NCBI GenBank assembly: GCA_041739225.1
Contig: JBGSOG010000033.1
Span: 5,666 to 69,665, forward strand
Origin: BOKV01 sp041739225
GTDB taxonomy: Bacteria; Pseudomonadota; Alphaproteobacteria; Rhizobiales; Rhizobiaceae
Reading direction: 5' to 3'
Length of the DNA stretch: 64,000 nt
Part shown: positions 34,738-42,539 of the stretch, piece by piece
Position numbering within the stretch: position 1 is the stretch's first letter
How the letters are laid out: the number at the start of each line of letters is the position of its first letter
Notes under the pieces: model-generated
The model's database searches: none
The model's input: only the letters and a program-made list of their open reading frames with translations
Told to the model about the DNA's origin: nothing
Program-made: the position numbers and the translations under genes

Positions 34738-36228
34738 TCAGCCAGCCTTTTCCTGCCCGAGTTCATCTGCCAGCATCCGGATGGATTTGGCGCCATCCAA
34801 CCGCAGCTGGACACGCTTGACCCACTCTTCCGAGGCTGCGCGTGCCACTTCCGGCAAGCCTTTCCACAAAAGCAATGCCACGGGCAAATCTCCGGTCTCC
34901 ACTGCTGCGCGAATGCGTGAAACGATGGCGTCGGGCGTGCTGCCTTCAACAGGCCCTTCGGGGCGAACGACGACAAGATTTTTCGCATTGGAAAGGATTT
35001 TGCCAAAAACGCCCTGTGGCTCTTGCGCACTTCCCGCAAGAATGGCCGGGGTAATCGCGTCAAGCTCTGCTATCAGGGACGCCTCATTGGCAATTCCCGA
35101 TTCGCCGTTGGCCTTCAGCGCCTGCACCGCTGAATTTTCGCCGGTATCGGCCTCGATTTGCGCCAGAAACTCGCCATACGGCTTTCCCTCCCTGAACGCT
35201 GTTTCAAGGCCGGACAGTGCGCGCATGGTTGCTGCGAGCCTGGCTACATCGGCTGTTTTTGCCTGTGCTTCGCCATAACCGGCAACACTCTCCTCCACTT
35301 TGTCGAGACGTCCGGACAAAGCCGTGATTTTCTCTTGCGCTCCAACCAACCCGTTTTGCAGTTCGCTCATGCCTGCCGCGTCCGCAGTTGGAGCAGCGGG
35401 AGCATCGCCCTGTACTGTGGGTTTGGCACCAAGGTCTGCAATTGCTTTCTCGGCGCTGTACATTCGTCCGGCCAGTTGTTCAACCTGCGTGATCAACAAC
35501 CCGGACTGTGGCTCGCCCACACTTGAAGGTGTCTGGGAGCCGGCACTGCCAAGTCCTGCGATCTGTTCCTTGATGGCTGATGCTTCGGCTTCAACCGCTG
35601 AGAGGCGGGCCTCAAGCCCCTCAACGCGGGCCGGGTCAACAGCGACGTCCGCGGGCTGCGCCCGGTCGGCGGACGCCTCGATGGCTGCAAGTCTGTTTTC
35701 CAGCGAGGCCACATCAATTTGCGGAGCGGCAGGCTCGCTGGCGGGCATCCCGCCGAGCAGCCCGGCAAATCCGGGAATGTTCTGCAGCACCCCTGTTGCA
35801 TTCATTGCGCCAAGTCCGGCGAAGGAAAGAACACTGCCAACCACCGCGCCAACAAGCGTACCGCCAAAGGAGGAGCCGCGCTTTGGTGCAGGCGGGGTTA
35901 ACGGCGAAAACTGTCTCTCGGCAGGTGTATCGCTTTGCATTGCCGGGTGGTCCGGCTCGCTGGCCCTCATGTCTCCTGCTCGCGAACTTGCTGACTCAAT
36001 GCGCAGACGCGCCGCCTCGTCCTCAAGTCCATCATCATCCGTTGGGCCGGCCACGGTGTCCTCAACGCCACCCGCAAGGTCCGCCACCTCGTCACGTGAC
36101 GGCACGTCCGCCGAAGCAACGACTTCCTTGGCTTCCAGATCGATGGTCTTCGCCGGACCCTTGTTGGCAAGATTTTCCGCCAATCCGTCAGCAGCGCCCT
36201 CAGGCGCATCTGGTTTGTCGTTGCTCAT
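34738..36228 (-). CDS. Mitofilin/Mic60-like (COG4223) inner-membrane protein
   Basis: A 496-residue protein: an acidic cytosolic N terminus (1-100), a single membrane helix with GTLVGAVVGSVLSFAGLGAM, and a long coiled-coil and C-terminal domain ending RVQLRLDGAKSIRMLADELG. Domain order and location between hemD and hemY match alphaproteobacterial Mic60, the bacterial relative of the mitochondrial cristae-junction protein mitofilin. It is expected to shape inner-membrane curvature. ATG 36228 (MSNDKPDAPEG) is preferred over an upstream in-frame codon. Confidence 0.85.
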   Translation of the reverse strand: MSNDKPDAPEGAADGLAENLANKGPAKTIDLEAKEVVASADVPSRDEVADLAGGVEDTVAGPTDDDGLEDEAARLRIESASSRAGDMRASEPDHPAMQSDTPAERQFSPLTPPAPKRGSSFGGTLVGAVVGSVLSFAGLGAMNATGVLQNIPGFAGLLGGMPASEPAAPQIDVASLENRLAAIEASADRAQPADVAVDPARVEGLEARLSAVEAEASAIKEQIAGLGSAGSQTPSSVGEPQSGLLITQVEQLAGRMYSAEKAIADLGAKPTVQGDAPAAPTADAAGMSELQNGLVGAQEKITALSGRLDKVEESVAGYGEAQAKTADVARLAATMRALSGLETAFREGKPYGEFLAQIEADTGENSAVQALKANGESGIANEASLIAELDAITPAILAGSAQEPQGVFGKILSNAKNLVVVRPEGPVEGSTPDAIVSRIRAAVETGDLPVALLLWKGLPEVARAASEEWVKRVQLRLDGAKSIRMLADELGQEKAG

Positions 36229-36274
36229 CTTGAACCCCGAAAGCTTGGCGCGCTCCGGCCAGCCGGCTTTTGCG

Positions 36275-36982
36275 CTAGTACATTGGACCGGGCGCAATGC
36301 GTGACAGCAGCCCGATCATTGATGCTTCGCTGGGATGGCTGGCCACCAAAATACGCCCATTTGCAGGCGCCCGCAAAGCGTGGGCAGTCTTTTCCGAAAT
36401 GGCGACCAAAGTCAAACCGCCAAGCAGTTCCACAAGGGAGTGTGCGGACGCGATTTCCGACAAATGCGCAGCCATTCTGGGAGAATACAAAAAGACGGCG
36501 TCGCTCTGCCGCAGGGCAGTCTCAAGCTCAGTTTTGCCCGGGTCGATCAATCGCGCTTCATAAAGGGCAAATTCACAGACCTGCCAACCCGAAAGCGCTG
36601 CGGCGAAATCAAATGCCTTGTGCAACGGCGCCGGGTACAGCAGCTTTCCGCCGGCCCCGCTGCCAGCAATCAAGCGGGCCAGTTCACTGGCGTCTCCCGG
36701 TCCGGCGATCACGTTCAAAAACCCGGCTTCACGCGCTGCGATTGCAGTGGTCTCGCCAACACAATAAGCCGCAATCGCCAGCAAACCCGCTTCCGGTTGG
36801 TCGATGCACACCACCGCCGCAGCCGACGTTAAGACCACGGCGTCAAAATTGCCTTCCGGGAAGTTTTCGCCCGTGGGCACATACTCAAGCATTGGCAGAA
36901 TTACGCCTGCATGCCCCGCATTTCCCAGCCGTGCCGCACTCTTGCGGCAATTCTCGGCGCTGCGGGTCAAAAGTACGCGCAT
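36275..36982 (-). CDS. hemD: Uroporphyrinogen-III synthase
   Basis: A 235-residue bilobal enzyme that closes hydroxymethylbilane to uroporphyrinogen III. Sequence is poorly conserved across the family, but the start MRVLLTRSAEN, the tyrosine-containing hinge and LTSAAAVVCI, YPAPLHKAFDFAAALS, VAISEKTAHAL, and its place directly after hemC identify it. ATG 36982 is preferred over a GTG at 36991. Length is normal. Confidence 0.88.
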   Translation of the reverse strand: MRVLLTRSAENCRKSAARLGNAGHAGVILPMLEYVPTGENFPEGNFDAVVLTSAAAVVCIDQPEAGLLAIAAYCVGETTAIAAREAGFLNVIAGPGDASELARLIAGSGAGGKLLYPAPLHKAFDFAAALSGWQVCEFALYEARLIDPGKTELETALRQSDAVFLYSPRMAAHLSEIASAHSLVELLGGLTLVAISEKTAHALRAPANGRILVASHPSEASMIGLLSRIAPGPMY

Positions 36983-36991
36983 CGCGCCCAC

Positions 36992-37942
36992 TCAGACCCA
37001 GCTGGCAAAGAAACGAGCACCCGCTGTCTCGCGAAGCCGGTCAGCGGCTTCGGCTCCAATTGCCACGGCATCGCCCATTGTACCCTCAAGCCGGATTTCG
37101 TGGGCATCCACGCCATCAGGCGTCAGGATCATGCCATGAAAGTACAGTTTGTCACCGGACAAGCGTGCATTGCCGGCGATTGGCGTGCGGCATGAGCCAT
37201 CGAGACCGCCCAGAAACGCCCGCTCACAATTGAGCATGGTGTGCGTCGGCTTGTGATTGATGGGGGCGAGCTTGGCCAAGGTGGCCATATCGCCAATCCG
37301 CGTTTCAATGCAGACAGCGCCTTGCCCTGGGGCGGGCGGGAAGCTGTCGCGGTCAAGTACCGCAGTTATATGCTTCTCCAGCCCCAGGCGGCGAAGGCCG
37401 GCTTCCGCCAGCAAGGTTGCCTCGGCCACGCCGTCAGCCAGTTTTTGCAGGCGGGTTCCGACATTGCCTCGGAAACCAACCACGTCCAGATCAGGCCTGT
37501 TGCGCAACAACAGCGCCTTGCGACGAAGTGAAGATGAGCCAACCACTGCCCCCTTGGGCAGGGCGTCCAGCGAACCTGCACTGAGGCTGAGAAAAGCATC
37601 GCAAACATGTTCGCGTTTCAAAAAGCACGAAAGCTCCAGCCCGTCCGGCAAAGTGGTCGGCATGTCCTTGGAAGAATGAACCGCCAGATCAATCCGGCCA
37701 TCCGAAAGCTGTTCCTCGATCTCTTGCGTGAACAGCCCTTTGCCGCCGATTTCCGACAGCGCCCGGTCCTGCACACGGTCGCCCTTGGTGCTGATGACAA
37801 TGATTTCGATTTGTGGCGCATTCGCGCCATGCGCGGCAAGCAATTGCGCCCGCACCTCATTGGCCTGCCACAGCGCCAACTCGCTGCCGCGTGTCCCGAT
37901 CCGCAAAACGCTGTCTTTGGTTTGGTCTGGTGATCCCGCCAT
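36992..37942 (-). CDS. hemC: Hydroxymethylbilane synthase (porphobilinogen deaminase)
   Basis: The 316-residue enzyme polymerises four porphobilinogens. Visible motifs are RIGTRGSELALWQANEV, the substrate-binding DLAVHSSKDMPTTLPDG and SSSLRRKALLLRNRPDLDVVGFRGNVGTRLQKL (given in parts), and the cofactor cysteine in GGLDGSCRTPIAGNA. I chose ATG 37942 (MAGSPDQTKDS), with ATG 37954 an alternative. It heads the minus-strand operon, divergent from tsaD, an arrangement conserved in rhizobia. Confidence 0.95.
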   Translation of the reverse strand: MAGSPDQTKDSVLRIGTRGSELALWQANEVRAQLLAAHGANAPQIEIIVISTKGDRVQDRALSEIGGKGLFTQEIEEQLSDGRIDLAVHSSKDMPTTLPDGLELSCFLKREHVCDAFLSLSAGSLDALPKGAVVGSSSLRRKALLLRNRPDLDVVGFRGNVGTRLQKLADGVAEATLLAEAGLRRLGLEKHITAVLDRDSFPPAPGQGAVCIETRIGDMATLAKLAPINHKPTHTMLNCERAFLGGLDGSCRTPIAGNARLSGDKLYFHGMILTPDGVDAHEIRLEGTMGDAVAIGAEAADRLRETAGARFFASWV

Positions 37943-38010
37943 TTTCTTTTGCATGCCCTTCTGATACCCCGCACATTCACTTTGACTATCGTTTCCGGTG
38001 AATTCAGACA

Positions 38011-39090
38011 ATGCTCGTTCTCGGCCTTGAGACCAGTTGTGACGAAACCGCCGCTGCCGTGGTCACCCGCGACGCCGACGGAACACCGCGCATTGTCTCC
38101 TCCGTTGTGCTGGGACAGATGCGCGAACATGAAAAATTCGGCGGCGTTGTGCCTGAAATAGCGGCGCGCGCGCATTTGAAAAACCTCGACCCGGTTGTTG
38201 AACTGGCCTTGGAGAAGGCAGGTATAGCGCTGGGTGACATTGATGCAATTGCAGCCACTGCCGGGCCAGGCCTGATCGGCGGATTGCTGGTGGGCGTGAT
38301 GGAAGCAAAAGGCATTTGCGCCGCTCTGGGCAAACCTTTCCTTGCCATCAACCATTTGGAAGGCCATGCACTTACAGCCCGGTTGACCAACAATGTCGCG
38401 TTTCCTTATCTGTTGTTGCTGGTTTCCGGCGGCCATACGCAAATCCTGTGCGTGCGCGGTCTTGGCAATTATGAACGGTGGGCGACCACCATCGACGATG
38501 CGCTCGGAGAGGCGTTTGACAAGACGGCCAAACTTTTGAGCCTTGGTTTTCCCGGTGGCCCGGCTGTTGAAAAGGCTGCCACCGGCGGCAACGCCGAACG
38601 GTTCAATTTGCCACTGCCCATGCGCGGCCAAAAGACCCTGAACTTCTCGTTTTCTGGCCTCAAGACCGCAGTCAGGCAAGAGGCTGCACGCAACCAGCCT
38701 CTGGACCCGGAAACCATTTCCGATCTGTGCGCGGCTTTCCAGTCCGTGGGAACATCAAGCGTGTGCGACCGCGCGGCAAGGTCCATGGCCCTGTTCGAGG
38801 CGAGCGAGGCTTCTGACACGCAGAAAATCTTTGTTGCCGCAGGCGGCGTTGCGGCAAACAAGGCGATCCGCAGCGGCTTGACCGGACTATGTGCAGAGCG
38901 CGGTTGGCAATTTGTCGCTCCGCCGCTGGAGTTGTGCGGCGACAATGCTGCCATGATTGCCTGGGCTGGCCTTGAGCGTTTTGAACTGGGGCAAACCAGC
39001 AGTCTTGATTTTCAGGCACGCCCGCGATGGCCGCTCGACAGCCAGGTGGAAGCTGTCATCGGTGGCGGCAGAAAGGGCGCAAAGGCATGA
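38011..39090 (+). CDS. tsaD: TsaD, tRNA t6A37 threonylcarbamoyl transferase subunit
   Basis: The 359-residue Kae1/Qri7/TsaD-family ATPase moves the threonylcarbamoyl group to A37 of ANN-decoding tRNAs with TsaB and TsaE. It has MLVLGLETSCDETAAAVV, the metal histidines in NHLEGHALTARL, LLLVSGGHTQIL and the GEAFDKTAKLL and GGVAANKAIR segments. It reads divergently from hemC and is coupled to gpsA by ATGA. Confidence 0.96.
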   Translation: MLVLGLETSCDETAAAVVTRDADGTPRIVSSVVLGQMREHEKFGGVVPEIAARAHLKNLDPVVELALEKAGIALGDIDAIAATAGPGLIGGLLVGVMEAKGICAALGKPFLAINHLEGHALTARLTNNVAFPYLLLLVSGGHTQILCVRGLGNYERWATTIDDALGEAFDKTAKLLSLGFPGGPAVEKAATGGNAERFNLPLPMRGQKTLNFSFSGLKTAVRQEAARNQPLDPETISDLCAAFQSVGTSSVCDRAARSMALFEASEASDTQKIFVAAGGVAANKAIRSGLTGLCAERGWQFVAPPLELCGDNAAMIAWAGLERFELGQTSSLDFQARPRWPLDSQVEAVIGGGRKGAKA

Positions 39091-40085
39091 ACCACAAGCC
39101 AAAAATTGCTGTTCTGGGTGGCGGTGCCTGGGGTACGGCACTGGCGCTGGTTGCCCTGCGCGCCGAAAACCGCACGGCGCTTTGGATGCGCGATCAAGAC
39201 ATGGTCGAAGTGATCAACACGACCCATGAAAACCCGCGCTACCTGCCCGGCATCAAGCTGGATGAAAAAATTGTCGCCACTTCCGACATTTTTGCTGCAC
39301 TCGATGGAGCGTCCACGCTGCTTTTGGCAATCCCGGCACAAGAAATGACGCAGTTTTGCGAGGCGCTGTCCGAGATAATCCGCCCGCAAACCATGATCGT
39401 TTGTTGCGCCAAGGGTATCGACCGCGAAACCGGGCTGTTGCCAACAGAAATTGCCGGTGACGCAATGCCCGGTTGCCCGGTAGCAGCCTTGTCCGGACCC
39501 AGCTTCGCCGCTGATGTCGCCCGTGGCCTGCCAACTGCTGTTACAGTTTCCGCAAACACGATGGCACAAGCCCGGCAGCTTGCCGCCAGCCTGTCTTCAC
39601 CTGCATTCCGCTGTTATGCCAATGATGATCTGACCGGCGTTGAACTGGGCGGCGCACTCAAGAATGTCATGGCCATTGCCGTTGGCGTGGTGCGCGGGCT
39701 GGGCCTTGGCTCCAGCGCTGAAGCTGCATTGTTTGCCCGCGCATTTGCGGAGCTGACACGCCTCGCCAGCGCACTTGGGGCAAAGCCGGGAACGCTCAAC
39801 GGCCTTTCCGGGCTTGGCGATCTGGTCCTTACCTGTTCGGGGCCGCAATCGCGCAATTTCAGCTATGGCATGATGCTGGCCAGGGGATCCATTCCCAACG
39901 GGCAACCACTTGCAGAAGGTGCTTTAACCGCAGAAATTGCAGCACAACTGGCGCATGACAACCGCATCGACGCTCCGGTGATTGCTGCGGTCACCGACCT
40001 TGTAGCGGGGCGGCTTTCAGCCCGCGCAGCCGTGACCCGGCTGATGGAGCGCCCGCTCAAATCCGAGATGCAAGAGGAATTTTGA
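39087..40085 (+). CDS. gpsA: Glycerol-3-phosphate dehydrogenase [NAD(P)+]
   Basis: The 332-residue enzyme makes sn-glycerol-3-phosphate for phospholipid synthesis. The Rossmann motif is AVLGGGAWGTALALV, followed by the catalytic lysines in GVELGGALKNVMAIAVGVVRGLGLG and AALFARAFAELTRL. ATG 39087 shares ATGA with the tsaD stop. An alternative earlier start (39027) lies inside tsaD and is rejected. Confidence 0.96.
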   Translation: MNHKPKIAVLGGGAWGTALALVALRAENRTALWMRDQDMVEVINTTHENPRYLPGIKLDEKIVATSDIFAALDGASTLLLAIPAQEMTQFCEALSEIIRPQTMIVCCAKGIDRETGLLPTEIAGDAMPGCPVAALSGPSFAADVARGLPTAVTVSANTMAQARQLAASLSSPAFRCYANDDLTGVELGGALKNVMAIAVGVVRGLGLGSSAEAALFARAFAELTRLASALGAKPGTLNGLSGLGDLVLTCSGPQSRNFSYGMMLARGSIPNGQPLAEGALTAEIAAQLAHDNRIDAPVIAAVTDLVAGRLSARAAVTRLMERPLKSEMQEEF

Positions 40086-40528
40086 TGCAATACTGGCTGT
40101 TCAAGTCCGAGCCATTCAAATGGTCATGGGACCATCAAATTGCTGCCGGGAAGGCAGGCCAGCAATGGGACGGCGTGCGCAATTATCTGGCGCGCAACAA
40201 CATGCGGACCATGCAGCTGGGCGACCGGGGCTTCTTTTACCATTCCAATGAAGGGCTCGAGATTGTGGGCGTGGTCGAAGTCTGTGCGCTGGCGCACCGC
40301 GACACAACCACCGACGACGAACGCTGGGAATGCGTCGACATCCGCGCGCTGGCACCGATGCCAGCCCCGGTTTCGCTGTCGGCAATCAAGGCAAACCCTG
40401 TGCTTTCGAAAATGGCGTTGGTGACCTCCATGCGCCTCTCGGTACAGCCTGTGCTGCCGGACGAATGGGTCGAAGTTTGCCGCATGGGTGGCATGCATCC
40501 CGACAATTTGAAGCCCCGAATTCGTTGA
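40085..40528 (+). CDS. EVE domain protein
   Basis: A 147-residue EVE-domain protein (PUA-like fold): YWLFKSEPFKWSWDHQIAAG, WDGVRNYLARNNMRTMQLGD, FYHSNEGLEIVGVVEV and, later, the aromatic pocket residues for reading modified nucleobases. The family relates to thymocyte nuclear protein 1 and is proposed to bind modified bases in DNA or RNA. ATG 40085 overlaps the gpsA stop as TGATG. Its neighbours are not a restriction system, so a housekeeping nucleic-acid role is likelier. Confidence 0.9.
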   Translation: MQYWLFKSEPFKWSWDHQIAAGKAGQQWDGVRNYLARNNMRTMQLGDRGFFYHSNEGLEIVGVVEVCALAHRDTTTDDERWECVDIRALAPMPAPVSLSAIKANPVLSKMALVTSMRLSVQPVLPDEWVEVCRMGGMHPDNLKPRIR

Positions 40529-40537
40529 AACCCCAGT

Positions 40538-41212
40538 TTGGTTGAAATTAATGTGACCGCACCGGCCAGAACCGCAAAATTCATCCTCGACAACACCAGC
40601 CTGGTTTGCCCGCCGCACGCGCCGGAAATTCGCCTGCACCTTGCCAGCGAATCGCATGCCTTGTGGCTGAAGACCGAAGAGGAATTGGAGGAAATCGGCC
40701 TGCCGCCGCCGTTCTGGGCTTTTGCCTGGGCCGGTGGTCAGGGATTGGCGCGCTGGTTGCTCGACAACCCGCAATCCGTCAGGGGCAAGCGCGTGCTGGA
40801 CCTTGCAACAGGTTCCGGACTGGTTGCAATCGCTGCTGCAAAATGCGGCGCAACAAGGGTAACTGCCAATGACATTGATCCGTGGTGTGAAGCCGCCGTG
40901 CAGCTAAACGCGGATGCAAATTCGGTCACTTTGGATTTCGACGGACGCGACCTTGCCGGAACTGGCATGCAAGAAGACTGGCAAATTATCCTGGCAGGCG
41001 ATGTATTTTATTCCAAAGACATGGTGGAAAGCCTCGTCCAGTGGTTTGACAAAGCCTTGTCGCTTGGTTGCGATATCATCGTTGGCGATCCGGGCCGGGC
41101 CTACTTGCCACGCGAAAGACTGAGCGAGCTTGCAAGTTACCAGGTAGCGGTGACCCGCGACCTTGAAGACAGCGAAGTGAAGAAAACCACGGTCTGGCGG
41201 TTCAATTCCTGA
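40538..41212 (+). CDS. Class I SAM methyltransferase, ETFB lysine methyltransferase-like (METTL20 homologue)
   Basis: A 224-residue methyltransferase with SAM motif I VLDLATGSGLVAIAAAKCGA, acidic post-I ANDIDPWC, and the Fxx-like motif II DVFYSKDMVESLVQWF. The pre-motif pattern LHLASESHALWLK and LPPPFWAFAWAGGQGLARWLLDNP (in parts) matches bacterial relatives of ETFBKMT, which methylate lysines on the beta subunit of electron-transfer flavoprotein. No ETF genes are nearby. The start is uncertain: TTG 40538 or GTG 40553; no good ribosome-binding site is seen at either. Confidence 0.72.
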   Translation: MVEINVTAPARTAKFILDNTSLVCPPHAPEIRLHLASESHALWLKTEEELEEIGLPPPFWAFAWAGGQGLARWLLDNPQSVRGKRVLDLATGSGLVAIAAAKCGATRVTANDIDPWCEAAVQLNADANSVTLDFDGRDLAGTGMQEDWQIILAGDVFYSKDMVESLVQWFDKALSLGCDIIVGDPGRAYLPRERLSELASYQVAVTRDLEDSEVKKTTVWRFNS

Positions 41213-41252
41213 ATTGCCAGACTTGAAAACCGGCCTTTGATGGAGAAACAAA

Positions 41253-41657
41253 TTGGTATTTGGCGGAATCAATTATCTGGCAGTGGTCATTGCAGCAGTC
41301 GTGGCGTTCGTCTTCGGCGGCGTGTGGTACGGCGTGTTCTCGAAACAATGGATGAAAGCGGCAAAACTGCAGCCGCCGTTCCACATGACAATGGCGCTTT
41401 ATTTCACCACCCTGCTGGCGGAACTGGTGATGGCCTACATTCTTGCCGGCCTTGTCGGCCATTTGGGAGACGGGCAGGTCACGCTTCGCAACGGCATGAT
41501 TTCAGGCGCGTTTGTCTGGACCGGATTCATGATCACCACCATGGTGGTCAACCAGCGCTATGGCCGTTTTGGCTGGGACCTCACACTGATCGACGGCGGC
41601 CACTGGCTGGTGGTTGTGCTGGCCATGGGCGCGGTCATCGGCCTCATGGGCGTTTGA
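41253..41657 (+). CDS. DUF1761 four-helix membrane protein
   Basis: A 134-residue membrane protein with four hydrophobic helices, GINYLAVVIAAVVAFVFGGV, ALYFTTLLAELVMAYILAGL, AFVWTGFMITTMVVNQRYGR and a last WLVVVLAMGAVIGLMG. Pfam DUF1761 proteins look like this; their function is unknown. A TTG start at 41253 is supported by GGAG at 41242-41245 and a 7-nt spacer; no ATG gives the family length. Confidence 0.82.
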   Translation: MVFGGINYLAVVIAAVVAFVFGGVWYGVFSKQWMKAAKLQPPFHMTMALYFTTLLAELVMAYILAGLVGHLGDGQVTLRNGMISGAFVWTGFMITTMVVNQRYGRFGWDLTLIDGGHWLVVVLAMGAVIGLMGV

Positions 41658-41664
41658 GAAAACC

Positions 41665-42084
41665 CTACCACGTTCGGCGCGGACCGTTGTCGATATGGTA
41701 AAAACCTTGCGGATAGCGGCTGAAACCACCAACTTCGCGCTGCGCCTTCAGGAATTCGATCAGGCTGCCATTGTGGCCGGGTACGGCGAAATCAACCGCG
41801 CGACACCGCAGATGGTAGGATTTTGGCTTGCCGCCCTTGCGCCGGTTTTCTCCCGGCCAGCGGTGTGTTGAATACACAACCACAGGTCCGTAAGTCTGCG
41901 AAACCCGGCGCAACACCCGCTTGAGGCTCCACGGCACGCACCAGCGCGTGTCATTCCAGGTAATGTCAACGGCATGACGGCGCGGTTGGCCACCCGACAA
42001 CACGGCACAGCCCGCAAGCACATTGGCTGCGACCAAAATTGCGGCCACGGGACGGGCCAGCCGGGCAAGGGCTGAAAAAGACAT
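41665..42084 (-). CDS. M15-type D-Ala-D-Ala carboxypeptidase-like lipoprotein
   Basis: A 139-residue lipoprotein: the signal segment ends in the lipobox LAGC (about residues 24-27), so it is predicted to be anchored in the membrane. The C-terminal half shows the zinc-ligand pattern of peptidase family M15: SYHLRCRAVDF (H-x6-D) and GFYHIDNGP. Family members cleave peptidoglycan stem peptides. It reads divergently from the DEAD-box gene and GGAG precedes ATG 42084. Confidence 0.82.
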   Translation of the reverse strand: MSFSALARLARPVAAILVAANVLAGCAVLSGGQPRRHAVDITWNDTRWCVPWSLKRVLRRVSQTYGPVVVYSTHRWPGENRRKGGKPKSYHLRCRAVDFAVPGHNGSLIEFLKAQREVGGFSRYPQGFYHIDNGPRRTW

Positions 42085-42539
42085 GCAACGCTCCAGACGC
42101 AATACAAAACGGAACGCAACCATTGTCCTGCGTAAAGGTTAAAATTTTAACGACCGACATTAAGCATTGCCTTGGGTAAATGCCCGCTGATCCATTATTT
42201 TTGCGCCGCAACAAATCCCGGCTTGACTTAATCGCGGCTGACAACGATATGACAGTCATAGCGTCCGCTGCCGCGTGAGCAGCCCGCCCCGTAACAGCGG
42301 CCCGGTTATCCGGCCCCTCCCGGCGCAAGACGTTTCCCGCCATGCACATTACAGCATGGATTTTCCTGGTTCCCAATTCACGCGGGGTTCTGGAGCTTCA
42401 GGGCCGGAACAATTCCGCACGCCCGAAGCTGAACCGCCAACCCGGCATTTCGCCCGCCATGATGGCAGGCGGACCCTGCACGGTTTTGCTTGCGCGTGCC
42501 AAGGCAGGATTGCTGGCGCGTTCCACAAGGATTTTTGTC
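42085..42539 (+). promoter_or_regulatory. Long leader and promoter region of the DEAD-box helicase gene
   Basis: This 455-nt stretch separates divergent genes. A promoter-like pair TTGACT (42223-42228) and GATATG (42246-42251), 17 nt apart, would start an RNA near 42258, leaving a leader of about 280 nt before the chosen TTG start. An open frame continues upstream to ATG 42342, but its peptide lacks helicase features. AAGGA (42527-42531) stands 8 nt before TTG 42540. No terminator-like hairpin is seen inside. Long leaders are frequent on cold-inducible helicase mRNAs, which is the inference here. Confidence 0.45.

Noticed and set aside
42342..42539. 66-residue N-terminal extension of the DEAD-box helicase from ATG 42342
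   Set aside because: The segment lacks a helicase motif, has no ribosome-binding site at 42342, and TTG 42540 has AAGGA at good spacing.
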